The notes under the pieces were generated by a model. The model made no database searches and had not been told where the DNA came from. It saw only the letters and a list, made by a program, of their open reading frames with translations. Of a stretch of 64,000 nt of DNA, positions 25,662-37,960 are shown one piece after another. The position numbers and the translations under genes were made by a program. The stretch covers positions 310,001 through 374,000 of the forward strand of contig NZ_JACHIK010000004.1 in assembly GCF_014203155.1 (NCBI RefSeq), in the 5' to 3' direction. Within the stretch, counting starts at the first letter, position 1. Each line of letters begins with the position of its first letter. The DNA is from Shinella fusca. GTDB lineage: Bacteria; Pseudomonadota; Alphaproteobacteria; Rhizobiales; Rhizobiaceae.

Positions 25662-26718
25662 GGGAAGCCCCTTTCCTGAGCGAGCCTATGCCGAGCGATC
25701 CATCGCCGCGCGGCGCGGACGGTTGCGAAGGTTCCTCCGCCGCCAGCGGGGGCGCCGGCGCAGGTGCCGGAGCCGCATCCGGCGCGACCGCGTCGAGGAA
25801 CGAAGCGGAAGGAACGAAGAACAGCGACCCCGTGACGGCGCGGCTGAAATCGAGCAGCCGGTCGTAATTGCCGGGCGGCAGGCCGATGAACATGTTCTCC
25901 AGCATGCGCTCGATGCGATCCGGCGAGCGCGCATAGCCGATGAAATAGGTGCCGAACTCGCCCTTGCCGATATCGCCGAACGGCATGTTGTCGCGCAGGA
26001 TCTCCAGCGGCTCGCCGTTCTCCTCGATGGAGGTGAGGACGTTGTGGGCGTAGCTCGGCTTGGCGGCGTCGTCGAGCTCGATGTCGGAGAGCTTTTCGCG
26101 GCCGATGATCCGCTCCTGGTCGGCAACCGGCACGCGGTTCCAGGCGACGAGGTCGTGCAGGTACTTCTGCACGATCACATAGCTGCCGCCGGCAAAATCC
26201 GGGTCTTCCGCACCGATGATCGTGGCGGCGACGGCGGCCGCGTCGACGGGGTTTTCCGTGCCGTCGACGAAGCCGATCAGATCCCGGTCGTCGAAATAGC
26301 TGAAGCCGTGCACCTCGTCCTGGGTCGTAACGAAGCCCGAAAGCCGGCTCATGACCTGGCTTGCCAGCTCGAAGCAGAGGTCCATGCGCGTGGCGCGGAT
26401 GTGGAACAGGAGGTCGCCGGGCGTCGCGACCGCATGGTGGCGCCCACGGATCTCGCGGAAGGGGTGCAGGCCCTTGGGGCGCGGCGCGCCGAAGAGGCGC
26501 TCCCAGGCATCCGAACCGATGCCGAGCACGCAGGAAAGCCCGCCTTCAAGGTCGCGGAAGCCGACGGCGCGCAGCAGGCCGGAAAGATCGGCGCAGAGCT
26601 TGCGCACGGCCCTTTCGGCATCGTCGCCGGGCTCGAGCGTCACGACCAGGAAGATGGCGGCGCGGGTCAACCGCGCCGCGACCGGCTGCGGGACTACGGA
26701 GGGGAGGACTGCATCCAT
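25654..26718 (-). CDS. Dye-decolorizing peroxidase (DyP), encapsulin cargo
   Basis: Haem peroxidase of about 354 residues from ATG 26718 (an upstream TTG at 26736 is less likely). It carries the DyP signature GFVDGTENP with the catalytic Asp, a proximal His in PSYAHNVLTSI, and the distal Arg region FIGYARSPDRIERML. After the catalytic domain a Pro/Ala-rich linker leads to the C-terminal targeting peptide DGSLGIGSLRKG, which matches the known encapsulin-loading consensus (GSLGIGSLKR). It should be packed inside the shell encoded by the next gene. No secretion signal is seen. Physiological substrates of DyP cargo are not known for certain; oxidative-stress defence is the usual proposal. Confidence 0.95.
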   Translation of the reverse strand: MDAVLPSVVPQPVAARLTRAAIFLVVTLEPGDDAERAVRKLCADLSGLLRAVGFRDLEGGLSCVLGIGSDAWERLFGAPRPKGLHPFREIRGRHHAVATPGDLLFHIRATRMDLCFELASQVMSRLSGFVTTQDEVHGFSYFDDRDLIGFVDGTENPVDAAAVAATIIGAEDPDFAGGSYVIVQKYLHDLVAWNRVPVADQERIIGREKLSDIELDDAAKPSYAHNVLTSIEENGEPLEILRDNMPFGDIGKGEFGTYFIGYARSPDRIERMLENMFIGLPPGNYDRLLDFSRAVTGSLFFVPSASFLDAVAPDAAPAPAPAPPLAAEEPSQPSAPRGDGSLGIGSLRKGASHE

Positions 26719-26769
26719 GCGTGATCCATTCGGCAATAGCAGAAGAGACGAAACCGGCGGAAGGCCGGC

Positions 26770-26964
26770 TCAATCCATGTCGCGGAAGGCGTGTCCGTTC
26801 GCCTCGACCGCCTTCACCACGTCGGAAGGTAGCGAGTCTTTTTCCACCGTGCCATCGAAAATCCAGTCCTTTCCATCGGCGATGTCGGGCAGGCCGGCGC
26901 CGGCACGCACATAAAGGCCGATCGAAGGTTTTGCGGGGTTCAGGTAGAGGTCGTAGTTTTCCAT
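26770..26964 (-). CDS. 64-residue protein of unknown function
   Basis: Small soluble protein beginning MENYDLYLNPAKPSIGLYVR and ending with GHAFRDMD. I do not recognise the family. AAGGTGC precedes ATG 26964. It lies between DUF2171 and DyP in the clpB-led operon with about 50-bp gaps on each side. Its sequence is ordered-looking (Trp, Tyr, Gly at regular places) rather than disordered, which supports a real protein. Confidence 0.7.
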   Translation of the reverse strand: MENYDLYLNPAKPSIGLYVRAGAGLPDIADGKDWIFDGTVEKDSLPSDVVKAVEANGHAFRDMD

Positions 26965-27021
26965 GGGAGCACCTTGCATCGAAGGGGAACGGGCCGGCTG
27001 GAGGGGCCGGCCCGCAGCTGG

Positions 27022-27276
27022 TCAGAGGTCGACCGGACGACCCGATTTTTCCTCTTCCAGCGTCACGGCGATGTCGGCATTCGCCGAAAGGCGCACCTTG
27101 TCGCCCTCGACGCCCGCCACGAAGCCCATCTCGATATAGTGGTGATGGCCCTCGTGGTGGCCGAAGCTGTCGCTCTTCTTCAGCTTGATGCGGCCGTCCT
27201 CGACGCGGTCGACGGTTCCCACATGCACGCCGTCGGCGCCGATGACTTCCATGTTCCCGGTGATCTTGTGGCTCAT
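27022..27276 (-). CDS. DUF2171 domain protein
   Basis: 84 residues with the DUF2171 pattern: MEVIGADGVHVGTVDRVEDG, then IKLKKSDS, a His-rich loop GHHEGHHHYI, and VEGDKVRLSANA. The fold resembles a PRC-barrel; the His cluster could bind metal, but that is only a possibility. It follows clpB by 29 bp and is probably co-transcribed. Confidence 0.85.
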   Translation of the reverse strand: MSHKITGNMEVIGADGVHVGTVDRVEDGRIKLKKSDSFGHHEGHHHYIEMGFVAGVEGDKVRLSANADIAVTLEEEKSGRPVDL

Positions 27277-27305
27277 GCGCGTTCTCCTTGTTGAAATGAA
27301 ATCGG

Positions 27306-29915
<2,610 letters not shown>

Positions 29916-29952
29916 CGACCTACCTCTTCCCATGGCCAATCGGAAGAGAACC

Positions 29953-29968
29953 TGCAACCGCCGTGCCA
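29953..29968 (-). promoter_or_regulatory. Sigma-54 promoter of the clpB operon
   Basis: On the minus strand the sequence reads TGGCACGGCGGTTGCA, a perfect match to TGGCAC-N5-TTGCA. The predicted start point is about 12 bases further, leaving a leader of roughly 25 nt before the clpB ATG. It lies in the 150-bp gap between the sensor kinase stop and clpB. Confidence 0.85.
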
Positions 29969-30021
29969 ATCGCACCCCATCGGGAATCCGGCAGCTTTGC
30001 CGGCTCCCTCCGCCCGACCCG

Positions 30022-30059
30022 GGACAGATTGTCGGAAAGGCCGCGGACATTCTGTCCGC
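30022..30059. promoter_or_regulatory. Paired palindromic enhancer sites upstream of clpB
   Basis: Two GGACA-N3-TGTCC sites: GGACAGATTGTCG at 30022-30034 (one mismatch) and GGACATTCTGTCC at 30045-30057 (perfect, extending to 7-bp arms at 30043-30059). Centres are 23 bp apart, and 75 and 98 bp upstream of the end of the -12 element. This is the layout of tandem sites for an NtrC-class activator. Confidence 0.75.
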
Positions 30060-30065
30060 CGCCCG

Positions 30066-32087
30066 TCAGAAGGCGTCGTCGGAGGCCGGCAGCCAGAGCG
30101 TGAATGTCGTGCCCTCGCCCCGCTGGCTGCGCACCGCGATGCTGCCGCCGTGCTGGGCCATCAGCATCCGGCTGATCGACAGGCCGAGGCCGGTGCCCTC
30201 GCGGGCCTTCGTGGTGAAGAAGGGATCGAAGATGCGCGCCGCCACCTCGGCCGTCATGCCCTCGCCCGTGTCGCTGACCTCGATGGCGACGCCGCTGCCC
30301 GAATCGAAGGTGCGCAGGCCGAGGCGCCCGCCTTCCGGCATGGCGTGGATGGCATTGACGACGAGGTTGACGAGGACCTGCTGCAGCTCCGTCCGGTTCA
30401 TCTGGACGAAGCGCGTGGCGCGGTCCTCCCGCTCGACGGCGATCATCGTCTTGCGGAGAAGGTGCTGGACGAGCGGCAGCGTGTCGGCGATCACGCCGGC
30501 CGGGTCGTATTCCTCGGCAAGGCGCGCATATTCCTGCGGCTTGGCGAACTGGAGCAGCTTCGTGACGATCTCGGTGATGCGGTGCATCTGCTGGTCGATC
30601 AGGCGGAACTCCGTGCGCGCCTCCTCGGCCGCCGGCCCCATGAGGTCGCGGATGATCTCCAGATTGCCCTGCATGACGGCGATGGGATTGTTGATCTCGT
30701 GGGCGACGCCTGCGGTGATCTCGCCGATGGCGGCCAGCTTCTCCGACATGACGAGCTGGCGCGTCGTCGTCTCAAGGCGCTCGGCGGTATCGCGCAGCTC
30801 GAGCGTGCGCTGCTCGGCTTTTTCGCTCAGTTGCGCGTTCCACAGCCGCAACTCGGCGTCGCGCGCCTGGATGCCGTCGAGCAGCCGGTCGAGCTCCGAG
30901 GCGACGAGGCCGATCTCGTCGCGGTTCTCCACCGGCCCCGTCCGCGCGGCAAGATCGCCTCCATCGACCCGCGCGATGGTGCGCGTCATGCGTTCGAGCG
31001 GCTTGAAGATGCCGCGGGCCCAGCGCAGGAAGAGCGGCACCGTGGCCGCGACGGCGATGAGGAAGGCCGCGGCGATGGTCAGCCACGTCTCCTCCTTGGC
31101 TTCGAGGAATGGCGCTTCGAGGAAACCAGCATAGAGCATGCCGACCCGGCGCCCGCCGCTGTCAAGGATCGGTTCATAGGCCGAGACGTACCAGTCGTTG
31201 ACGACGAAGGCGCTGTCGAGCCAGGTCCGGCCCTCGTCCAGCACCGCGTTGCGCACCTCCTGCGAGACGCGCGTGCCGATGGCGCGGCGCTCGCCGAAGA
31301 GGCGCACATTCGTGCTGATGCGGATATCGTCGAGGAAGAGCGTCGTCGTGCCCTGCCGGCCTTCCGCCGATGCGGCGCCGTGAAAGATGAGGTCGTTGAT
31401 CGCATCGACGAAAGCAAGGTTGCGATTGAGCAGGATGCCGCCGACAAGCGCGCCGCGGCGCCCGCCGGGCAGGAGCAGCGGAGCGGCCGACTGGAGGACG
31501 AGGCCCCGCGTCTCGACCATGCCGTCCGGGGCGGCGTTGCCGGCGGTCGGCACGATGTCGATGCGCGCGCGCTCGGCAAGCTGCGGCGAGATAGCGGCAA
31601 GCTCCGAGCCGGCGAACACGTCGATGCCCGTCCGCGCCTGCCCGGCGAGCGCCGAGACGATCACCGGCCAGTCCCAGCGCGGCGCCCTGGCAAGGTCCTC
31701 GCGGCCGGACGTCACCACCGTCCCATCGTCGTCGACGACATAGAGGAAATCGAACCCGCCCTGCCGCCCCGTCGCATCGAGATAGAGGGGAAAGGTCTTG
31801 CGGGCATCCGCCCCCTGCCGCAGCAATTGCCGGAAGCGCTCGGATTCGCTGACGGCGACGAGCCTGCTTCCGGTGTTTTCCAAAATGCGGGAGAAATATT
31901 GCCGGGCAATCGTCAGGTCGTCGTTGACCTTGGCGATCGTCACCGCATCGAAACGGGCGTTCCAGCGATGGATGCCGATGGCAAGAAGAAGCGGCAGGAC
32001 GACGAGCATGGGCACGAGCGCGATCACCAGCAGCCGGTAGCGCACCGACCGTCGCAGGGTGCCCGCCTGTTCGCCCCCCTCAGCCAT
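30066..32087 (-). CDS. Membrane sensor histidine kinase with periplasmic Cache-like domain
   Basis: 673 residues. A first membrane helix (residues about 16-40) is followed by a large extracytoplasmic region (about 41-330) resembling a double-Cache sensor (FDFLYVVDDDGTVVTSG; WYVSAYEPILDSGGRRVGMLYAG), a second helix (about 335-355) and HAMP (about 356-405). After a coiled coil come HisKA with H463 (GVAHEINNP) and the HATPase (NAIHAMPEGG, DTGEGM, GTGLGLSI). It is the NtrB/DctB-like type that partners sigma-54 regulators. Its ATG at 32087 overlaps the regulator stop by 8 bp. The ligand is unknown; Cache domains usually bind small metabolites. Confidence 0.9.
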   Translation of the reverse strand: MAEGGEQAGTLRRSVRYRLLVIALVPMLVVLPLLLAIGIHRWNARFDAVTIAKVNDDLTIARQYFSRILENTGSRLVAVSESERFRQLLRQGADARKTFPLYLDATGRQGGFDFLYVVDDDGTVVTSGREDLARAPRWDWPVIVSALAGQARTGIDVFAGSELAAISPQLAERARIDIVPTAGNAAPDGMVETRGLVLQSAAPLLLPGGRRGALVGGILLNRNLAFVDAINDLIFHGAASAEGRQGTTTLFLDDIRISTNVRLFGERRAIGTRVSQEVRNAVLDEGRTWLDSAFVVNDWYVSAYEPILDSGGRRVGMLYAGFLEAPFLEAKEETWLTIAAAFLIAVAATVPLFLRWARGIFKPLERMTRTIARVDGGDLAARTGPVENRDEIGLVASELDRLLDGIQARDAELRLWNAQLSEKAEQRTLELRDTAERLETTTRQLVMSEKLAAIGEITAGVAHEINNPIAVMQGNLEIIRDLMGPAAEEARTEFRLIDQQMHRITEIVTKLLQFAKPQEYARLAEEYDPAGVIADTLPLVQHLLRKTMIAVEREDRATRFVQMNRTELQQVLVNLVVNAIHAMPEGGRLGLRTFDSGSGVAIEVSDTGEGMTAEVAARIFDPFFTTKAREGTGLGLSISRMLMAQHGGSIAVRSQRGEGTTFTLWLPASDDAF

Positions 32088-33465
32088 GCCAGTTCGCATA
32101 TTTGCGGTCGATCGTCTTGCGCGAGATGCCGAGGCGGCGCGCGGCCTCCTCCCGGTCGCCGCGCGTCTCGCGCAGCACCGCGAGGATGTGGCGCCGCTCC
32201 ACTTCCGCAAGACTTTCGCTGCGCGGCGCTTCCTCCTCCGGCGCCGTCCCCTCCATCCTCTCCGGGAAGGCGCCGAGGATGACGGTCCGCTCGATGAGGT
32301 TGCGCAACTCGCGGATATTGCCCGGCCAGTCGTAGCGCAGGAGAAACGCCTCCACCTTCAGATCGATGGCGACCGGCGGCATGCCGAGCTGGCGGGAAAT
32401 CTCCTCCATGAAGAGCCGGGCGAGTTCCAGCACGTCCTCGCCCCTTTCGCGAAGCGGCGGCAGGCGGATCTGCATCACGTTGATGCGGAAATAGAGGTCG
32501 GCCCGGAAGGTGCCCGCGTCCACCCGCCGGGCAAGATCGGCATTGGTGGCGAAGACGAAGCGCGCGTCGAACGGCACTTCCCGTTCCGAGCCGACAGGGC
32601 GCACCCGGCGGTCTTCGAGGACGCGCAGCAGCCTCGTCTGCAGAGGCGGCGGCAGTTCGCCCACCTCGTCGAGGAACACGGTCCCGCCCTCGGCATGCAT
32701 GAGCAGGCCTTCGCGGCTGCGCATGGCGCCCGTGAACGCGCCCTTCACATGCCCGAAAAGCTCGCTCTCGATCATGTCGGCAGGAATGGCGCCGCAGTTG
32801 ATCGGCACGAACAGCTTGTCCGCCCGGCCGGAAAGAAGATGCAGGGAGCGCGCCGCCACCTCCTTGCCGGTGCCCGACGGGCCGGTGAGGAGCACCGAGG
32901 TCGGCAGCGGCGCGACGCGGGCGAGGGCATCGCGGACCTGCTGGATGGTCTTCGACGAGCCGATCAGCCTGTCGCGCAGGAATATCTGGTGCGAGGGCGA
33001 GGTCAATTCGTGGCGCAGGACGTCGTTTTCCCGCTGCAGCCGCTTGCGGTCGAGGCAGCGGGCGATGGCGTTCAGGAGCTGGTTGGAGCGGAACGGCTTC
33101 AGGATGAAATCGACCACGCCGACCCGCAGCGCGTCGATCGCGGTATCGAGATCGGCATAGGCGGTCATCAGGATGACGTCGGCGAAGAAGCCGAGCGCCC
33201 GCTGCTCGGCCAGCCATTCGAGCCCGGTCTTGCCGGGCATGATATTGTCCATGATGACGACGTCGAAATTCTGCCCGTCCACCTTGCGCGAGGCCTCGGC
33301 GGCATTGCTTGCCACGTCGATCAGCCGGCACCGCGGCCGCAGCGTCTTGATCAGGAAGTTGCAGATGCCGGGCTCGTCGTCGACGACGAGGATCGCCGCC
33401 TGCGCGAGCCACGGCCCGAACTCCGCCTGCCCGGGCAATTCCGCCGCGCTCCGCCCCTCGACCAT
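32080..33465 (-). CDS. Sigma-54-dependent response regulator (NtrC class)
   Basis: 461 residues with three domains. The receiver (about 23-140) has acid pocket D29/D30, phospho-acceptor D73 (VIMDNIMPG) and K123. The AAA+ sigma-54 activation domain has Walker A GPSGTGKE (about 195-202), the sigma-54-contacting GAFTGA loop (about 242-247) and Walker B GGTVFLDE. The C-terminal Fis-type helix-turn-helix is REEAARRLGISRKTIDRKY. ATG 33465 has GAGGAGG. All elements needed for an activator are intact. It probably binds the GGACA-N3-TGTCC pairs found upstream of dnaK, clpB and the bestrophin gene, and so controls its own operon. Confidence 0.95.
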   Translation of the reverse strand: MVEGRSAAELPGQAEFGPWLAQAAILVVDDEPGICNFLIKTLRPRCRLIDVASNAAEASRKVDGQNFDVVIMDNIMPGKTGLEWLAEQRALGFFADVILMTAYADLDTAIDALRVGVVDFILKPFRSNQLLNAIARCLDRKRLQRENDVLRHELTSPSHQIFLRDRLIGSSKTIQQVRDALARVAPLPTSVLLTGPSGTGKEVAARSLHLLSGRADKLFVPINCGAIPADMIESELFGHVKGAFTGAMRSREGLLMHAEGGTVFLDEVGELPPPLQTRLLRVLEDRRVRPVGSEREVPFDARFVFATNADLARRVDAGTFRADLYFRINVMQIRLPPLRERGEDVLELARLFMEEISRQLGMPPVAIDLKVEAFLLRYDWPGNIRELRNLIERTVILGAFPERMEGTAPEEEAPRSESLAEVERRHILAVLRETRGDREEAARRLGISRKTIDRKYANWHG

Positions 33466-33494
33466 GCCGTCCTCCTCTGTTTGCCGCCTGCCGC

Positions 33495-33776
33495 TCAGGC
33501 CTGCGGGCCGCCCATATCGCGCCTGAGCTCTGCCATGGCGCGGCGCATGCCGTGGAGCTGGTCCATCAGGTGCAGGATCACGTCGATCCCCGCGTCATTC
33601 GCACCGATCCGCGACTGCAGCTCCCGGATCAGCCGGACCCGCGCCACATCGATCTCCTCGAAGAACACACCCGACGCCGTCTGCTGCGGCACAAGCCATT
33701 CCTGCTCGATCCACAGCTCCAGGACCTTCACCTGCAGGCCCGACGTCTTCAGGAACGTCTGCTTGTCCATCCTCAT
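33495..33776 (-). CDS. cbpM: CbpM-like chaperone modulator
   Basis: 93-residue MerR-like winged-helix protein of the CbpM family, which binds the J-domain of CbpA and tunes its co-chaperone activity. It has an N-terminal HTH-like part (TFLKTSGLQVKVLELWIEQEWL), then FFEEIDVARVRLIRELQ and a C-terminal helix. AAGGAGG precedes ATG 33776. It starts 2 bp after the cbpA stop, the standard cbpA-cbpM arrangement. It is 29 bp ahead of the response regulator. Confidence 0.85.
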   Translation of the reverse strand: MRMDKQTFLKTSGLQVKVLELWIEQEWLVPQQTASGVFFEEIDVARVRLIRELQSRIGANDAGIDVILHLMDQLHGMRRAMAELRRDMGGPQA

Positions 33777-33778
33777 CG

Positions 33779-34684
33779 TCAGCCCTCCTTGCGCGGGTCG
33801 AACGCCTTGCCCTTCGCCCAGCCCGAAACGAACGCCTCGAGCTCCGCATCCGGCGGGCTCGGCAGCACCACCTTCAGCTTCACGAACTGGTCGCCGGACC
33901 CGCCGCCGCGCTTCGGCGCGCCCTTGCCCTTCAGCCGCAGCACCGTGCCCGTGTTCGACCCCTTCGGCACCGCCATCGTCACCGCCCCCGTCGCCGTCGG
34001 AACGCGGATGCGACCGCCAAGCACCGCCTCGCTCAGCGAGACGGCAAGCTCGATCGTGATGTCGTCGCCCTCCCGTTCGAAGCGCGGGTCGGGCAGCACC
34101 TCCACCTCGATCAGCGCATCGCCCGGTCCCCCGGTTCCCGCGCCCGGTGCGCCCTTGCCCTTCAGCCGAAGCGTCTGGCCGCTGACGAGGCCCGGCGGGA
34201 TCTTCACGTCCAGCGTCCCGCCGTCCGGCAGCGTGATGCGCTTGCTCGCACCGGCGATCGATTCGGAAAAGTCGATCGCCAGCCGGTAGTGCAGGTCCTG
34301 ACCGCGCCGGTTGGCCTGCGCCCGCTGGCCGCGCCGCAGGAGATCGGCGAAGATGTCGTCGCTGTCCATGAAGTCGGAGAAGCCCGACGTATTGGCATAG
34401 GGATGGCCGGTATCGGCGCCGGCATAGTCGCGGTAGTAGTTCTGGCGCGGCGGCGGCCGCTCGGCGCCCGACGCGTCGATCTCGCCGGCGTCGAAGCGCC
34501 TGCGCTTGTCGGCATCGCCAAGAAGGTCGTAGGCGGCCGCCACCTCCTTGAACTTCTCCTCCGCCGACTTGTCGCCCGGATTGAGGTCGGGGTGCAGCTT
34601 CTTGGCAAGCTTGCGATAGGCACTCTGGATCTCGGCCGGCGAGGCGCTCGCCGAAACGCCAAGAACCTCATACGGATTGCTCAC
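33779..34684 (-). CDS. cbpA: DnaJ-type co-chaperone CbpA
   Basis: 301 residues. The J-domain with the HPD motif ([18 protein letters not shown]) covers residues 1-70, followed by a Gly/Phe-type linker ([19 protein letters not shown]) and two beta-sandwich C-terminal substrate-binding domains ([20 protein letters not shown]; a similar motif, [20 protein letters not shown], near the end). It lacks the Cys-rich zinc domain of DnaJ proper, so it is the CbpA class. The start is GTG 34684 with a GGAG site. It works with the DnaK encoded just upstream. Confidence 0.92.
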   Translation of the reverse strand: MSNPYEVLGVSASASPAEIQSAYRKLAKKLHPDLNPGDKSAEEKFKEVAAAYDLLGDADKRRRFDAGEIDASGAERPPPRQNYYRDYAGADTGHPYANTSGFSDFMDSDDIFADLLRRGQRAQANRRGQDLHYRLAIDFSESIAGASKRITLPDGGTLDVKIPPGLVSGQTLRLKGKGAPGAGTGGPGDALIEVEVLPDPRFEREGDDITIELAVSLSEAVLGGRIRVPTATGAVTMAVPKGSNTGTVLRLKGKGAPKRGGGSGDQFVKLKVVLPSPPDAELEAFVSGWAKGKAFDPRKEG

Positions 34685-34715
34685 GGGTACGCTCCGGTTG
34701 GGGTGAAGCTGAACG

Positions 34716-34745
34716 ACTATAGGAGGCCGCAGGCGCTTCCGGCAA
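34716..34745 (-). promoter_or_regulatory. Possible sigma-70-type promoter for cbpA
   Basis: On the minus strand, TTGCCG (34745-34740) and TATAGT (34721-34716) are 18 bases apart in the 109-bp gap between dnaK and cbpA. It could give basal expression of cbpA, cbpM and the two-component genes independently of the sigma-54 promoter. Confidence 0.35.
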
Positions 34746-34793
34746 CGAGGCAGGCGCGCCCCGCCGCCGGATTTTTCTTCAGGACCTTACGCC

Positions 34794-36671
<1,878 letters not shown>

Positions 36672-36734
36672 CGCGAGTCCTCCTTGCTGCTGTTGATCAT
36701 CGATCGGCATGGGCCGACCCTTCACGTTCAGGCG

Positions 36735-36750
36735 AGCAACCCGCATGCCA
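36735..36750 (-). promoter_or_regulatory. Sigma-54 promoter of the dnaK operon
   Basis: On the minus strand it reads TGGCATGCGGGTTGCT, an exact match to TGGCAYR-N4-TTGCW. The predicted transcription start is about 50 bases before the dnaK ATG. Confidence 0.82.
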
Positions 36751-36803
36751 GGTGGCAGGTTCCGGGTTTCCAGCCATTTGGCAACCGCGGCGGCTTAAAG
36801 GAC

Positions 36804-36838
36804 GGACAAGTTGTCCGGGCGGGCCGGACAATCTGTCA
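36804..36838. promoter_or_regulatory. Paired palindromic enhancer sites upstream of dnaK
   Basis: GGACAAGTTGTCC (36804-36816, perfect, with a further flanking pair) and GGACAATCTGTCA (36826-36838, one mismatch). Centres are 22 bp apart, and 75 and 97 bp upstream of the end of the -12 element. The distal site includes the stop codon of the DUF2474 gene. Confidence 0.75.
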
Positions 36839-36952
36839 GGCCCTCAGCCAGAACCGCAGGATCGCGGCGACGACGCCGAGCGCGACAACGCTCATCGCCC
36901 AGATGGCGACCATCCAGCCGAACTGCTTCAGTCGGCGCATCGCGGCCGGCAT
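36836..36952 (-). CDS. DUF2474 single-helix protein of the bd oxidase operon
   Basis: 38-residue membrane protein MPAAMRRLKQFGWMVAIW... with one helix (about residues 12-34) and a positively charged N-terminus. The DUF2474 family follows cydB of cyanide-insensitive oxidases, the position where CydX is found in other operons, so an accessory-subunit role is likely. Its ATG shares one base with the cydB stop (TGATG), proving coupling. Confidence 0.8.
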   Translation of the reverse strand: MPAAMRRLKQFGWMVAIWAMSVVALGVVAAILRFWLRA

Positions 36953-37956
36953 CAGTGATATCCGTGCGTGCCGACCTTGCCGCGGAACACCCAGTAGGCC
37001 CAGGCGGTATAGGCAAGGATCAGCGGGATGATGACGATCGCGCCGGCAAGCAGGAAGCTGAGGCTTTCTTCCGGCGCGGCGGCGTCGCGGATCGTCACCG
37101 CGGGCGGCACGATATAAGGATAGAGGCTGACGCCGAGGCCGACGAAGCCGAGCAGGAAGAGCCCGAGCGCCATCAGGAAGGGCAGACGCTCGTGGCCGCG
37201 CCTGAGGCTCCAGAAGAGCGTCACCGCACAGACGACGACGAGCAGCGGCACCTGCGCGGTCAGGAGCACGCCGGGCATCTCGAACCAGCGGCGCCAGTAT
37301 TCATAGGCAAGGTAGGGCGTCGCGGCGCTGACGGCGGCGAGCGCCACGAGCGTGGCGAGGGCGAGGCGGAAGGCCATCGCCTGCGCGTGGCGCAGGCTCG
37401 AGCCCTCCGTCTTCCAGATCAGCCAGGTCGCGCCGAGCAGCGCATAGCCCACGACGACGGCGATGCCCGTCAGCAGGCTGAACGGGCTCAGCCAGTCGAG
37501 CCAGCCGCCGGCATAGGCGTTGTTCTCGACGGTGATGCCTTGCAGGATCGCGCCCAGCGTCATGCCCTGCGCAAGGGCCGCGACGACCGAGCCGACGGTG
37601 AAGGCGACGTCCCAGAAGGCGCGGTGGCCCGGATCGCGCCAGCGGAACTCGAAGGCGACGCCGCGGAAGATGAGCCCGAGCAGCATGGCGATCATCAGCG
37701 GATAGGTCGCCGGCAGGATGATGGCGTAGGCGAGCGGGAAGGCGGCGAGCAGCCCGCCGCCGCCCATGACGAGCCAGGTCTCGTTGCCGTCCCAGACCGG
37801 GGCGATGGAATTCATCGCCTGGTCGCGCTCCTCGCCGACCTTGAAGGTCGGGAAGAGGATGCCGATGCCGAGGTCGAAGCCGTCCATGACCACATAGGCC
37901 ATGACGGCGAAACCGATGATCGCCGCCCAGACGAGGGTCAGGTCGAAGCCCATCAT
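36952..37956 (-). CDS. cydB: Cytochrome bd-type quinol oxidase subunit II
   Basis: 334 residues, polytopic (about eight to nine helices). The family start MGFDLTLVWAAIIGFAVMAYVVMDGFDLGIGIL is seen in the first helix, with PVWDGNETWLVMGGGGLLAAFP following. The start is ATG 37956 (a second Met follows); GAAGGAG overlaps the end of cydA. It forms the bd-type terminal oxidase with CydA. The operon layout and short CydA Q-loop point to the CIO (cyanide-insensitive) branch. Confidence 0.94.
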   Translation of the reverse strand: MMGFDLTLVWAAIIGFAVMAYVVMDGFDLGIGILFPTFKVGEERDQAMNSIAPVWDGNETWLVMGGGGLLAAFPLAYAIILPATYPLMIAMLLGLIFRGVAFEFRWRDPGHRAFWDVAFTVGSVVAALAQGMTLGAILQGITVENNAYAGGWLDWLSPFSLLTGIAVVVGYALLGATWLIWKTEGSSLRHAQAMAFRLALATLVALAAVSAATPYLAYEYWRRWFEMPGVLLTAQVPLLVVVCAVTLFWSLRRGHERLPFLMALGLFLLGFVGLGVSLYPYIVPPAVTIRDAAAPEESLSFLLAGAIVIIPLILAYTAWAYWVFRGKVGTHGYH

Positions 37957-37960
37957 GACG

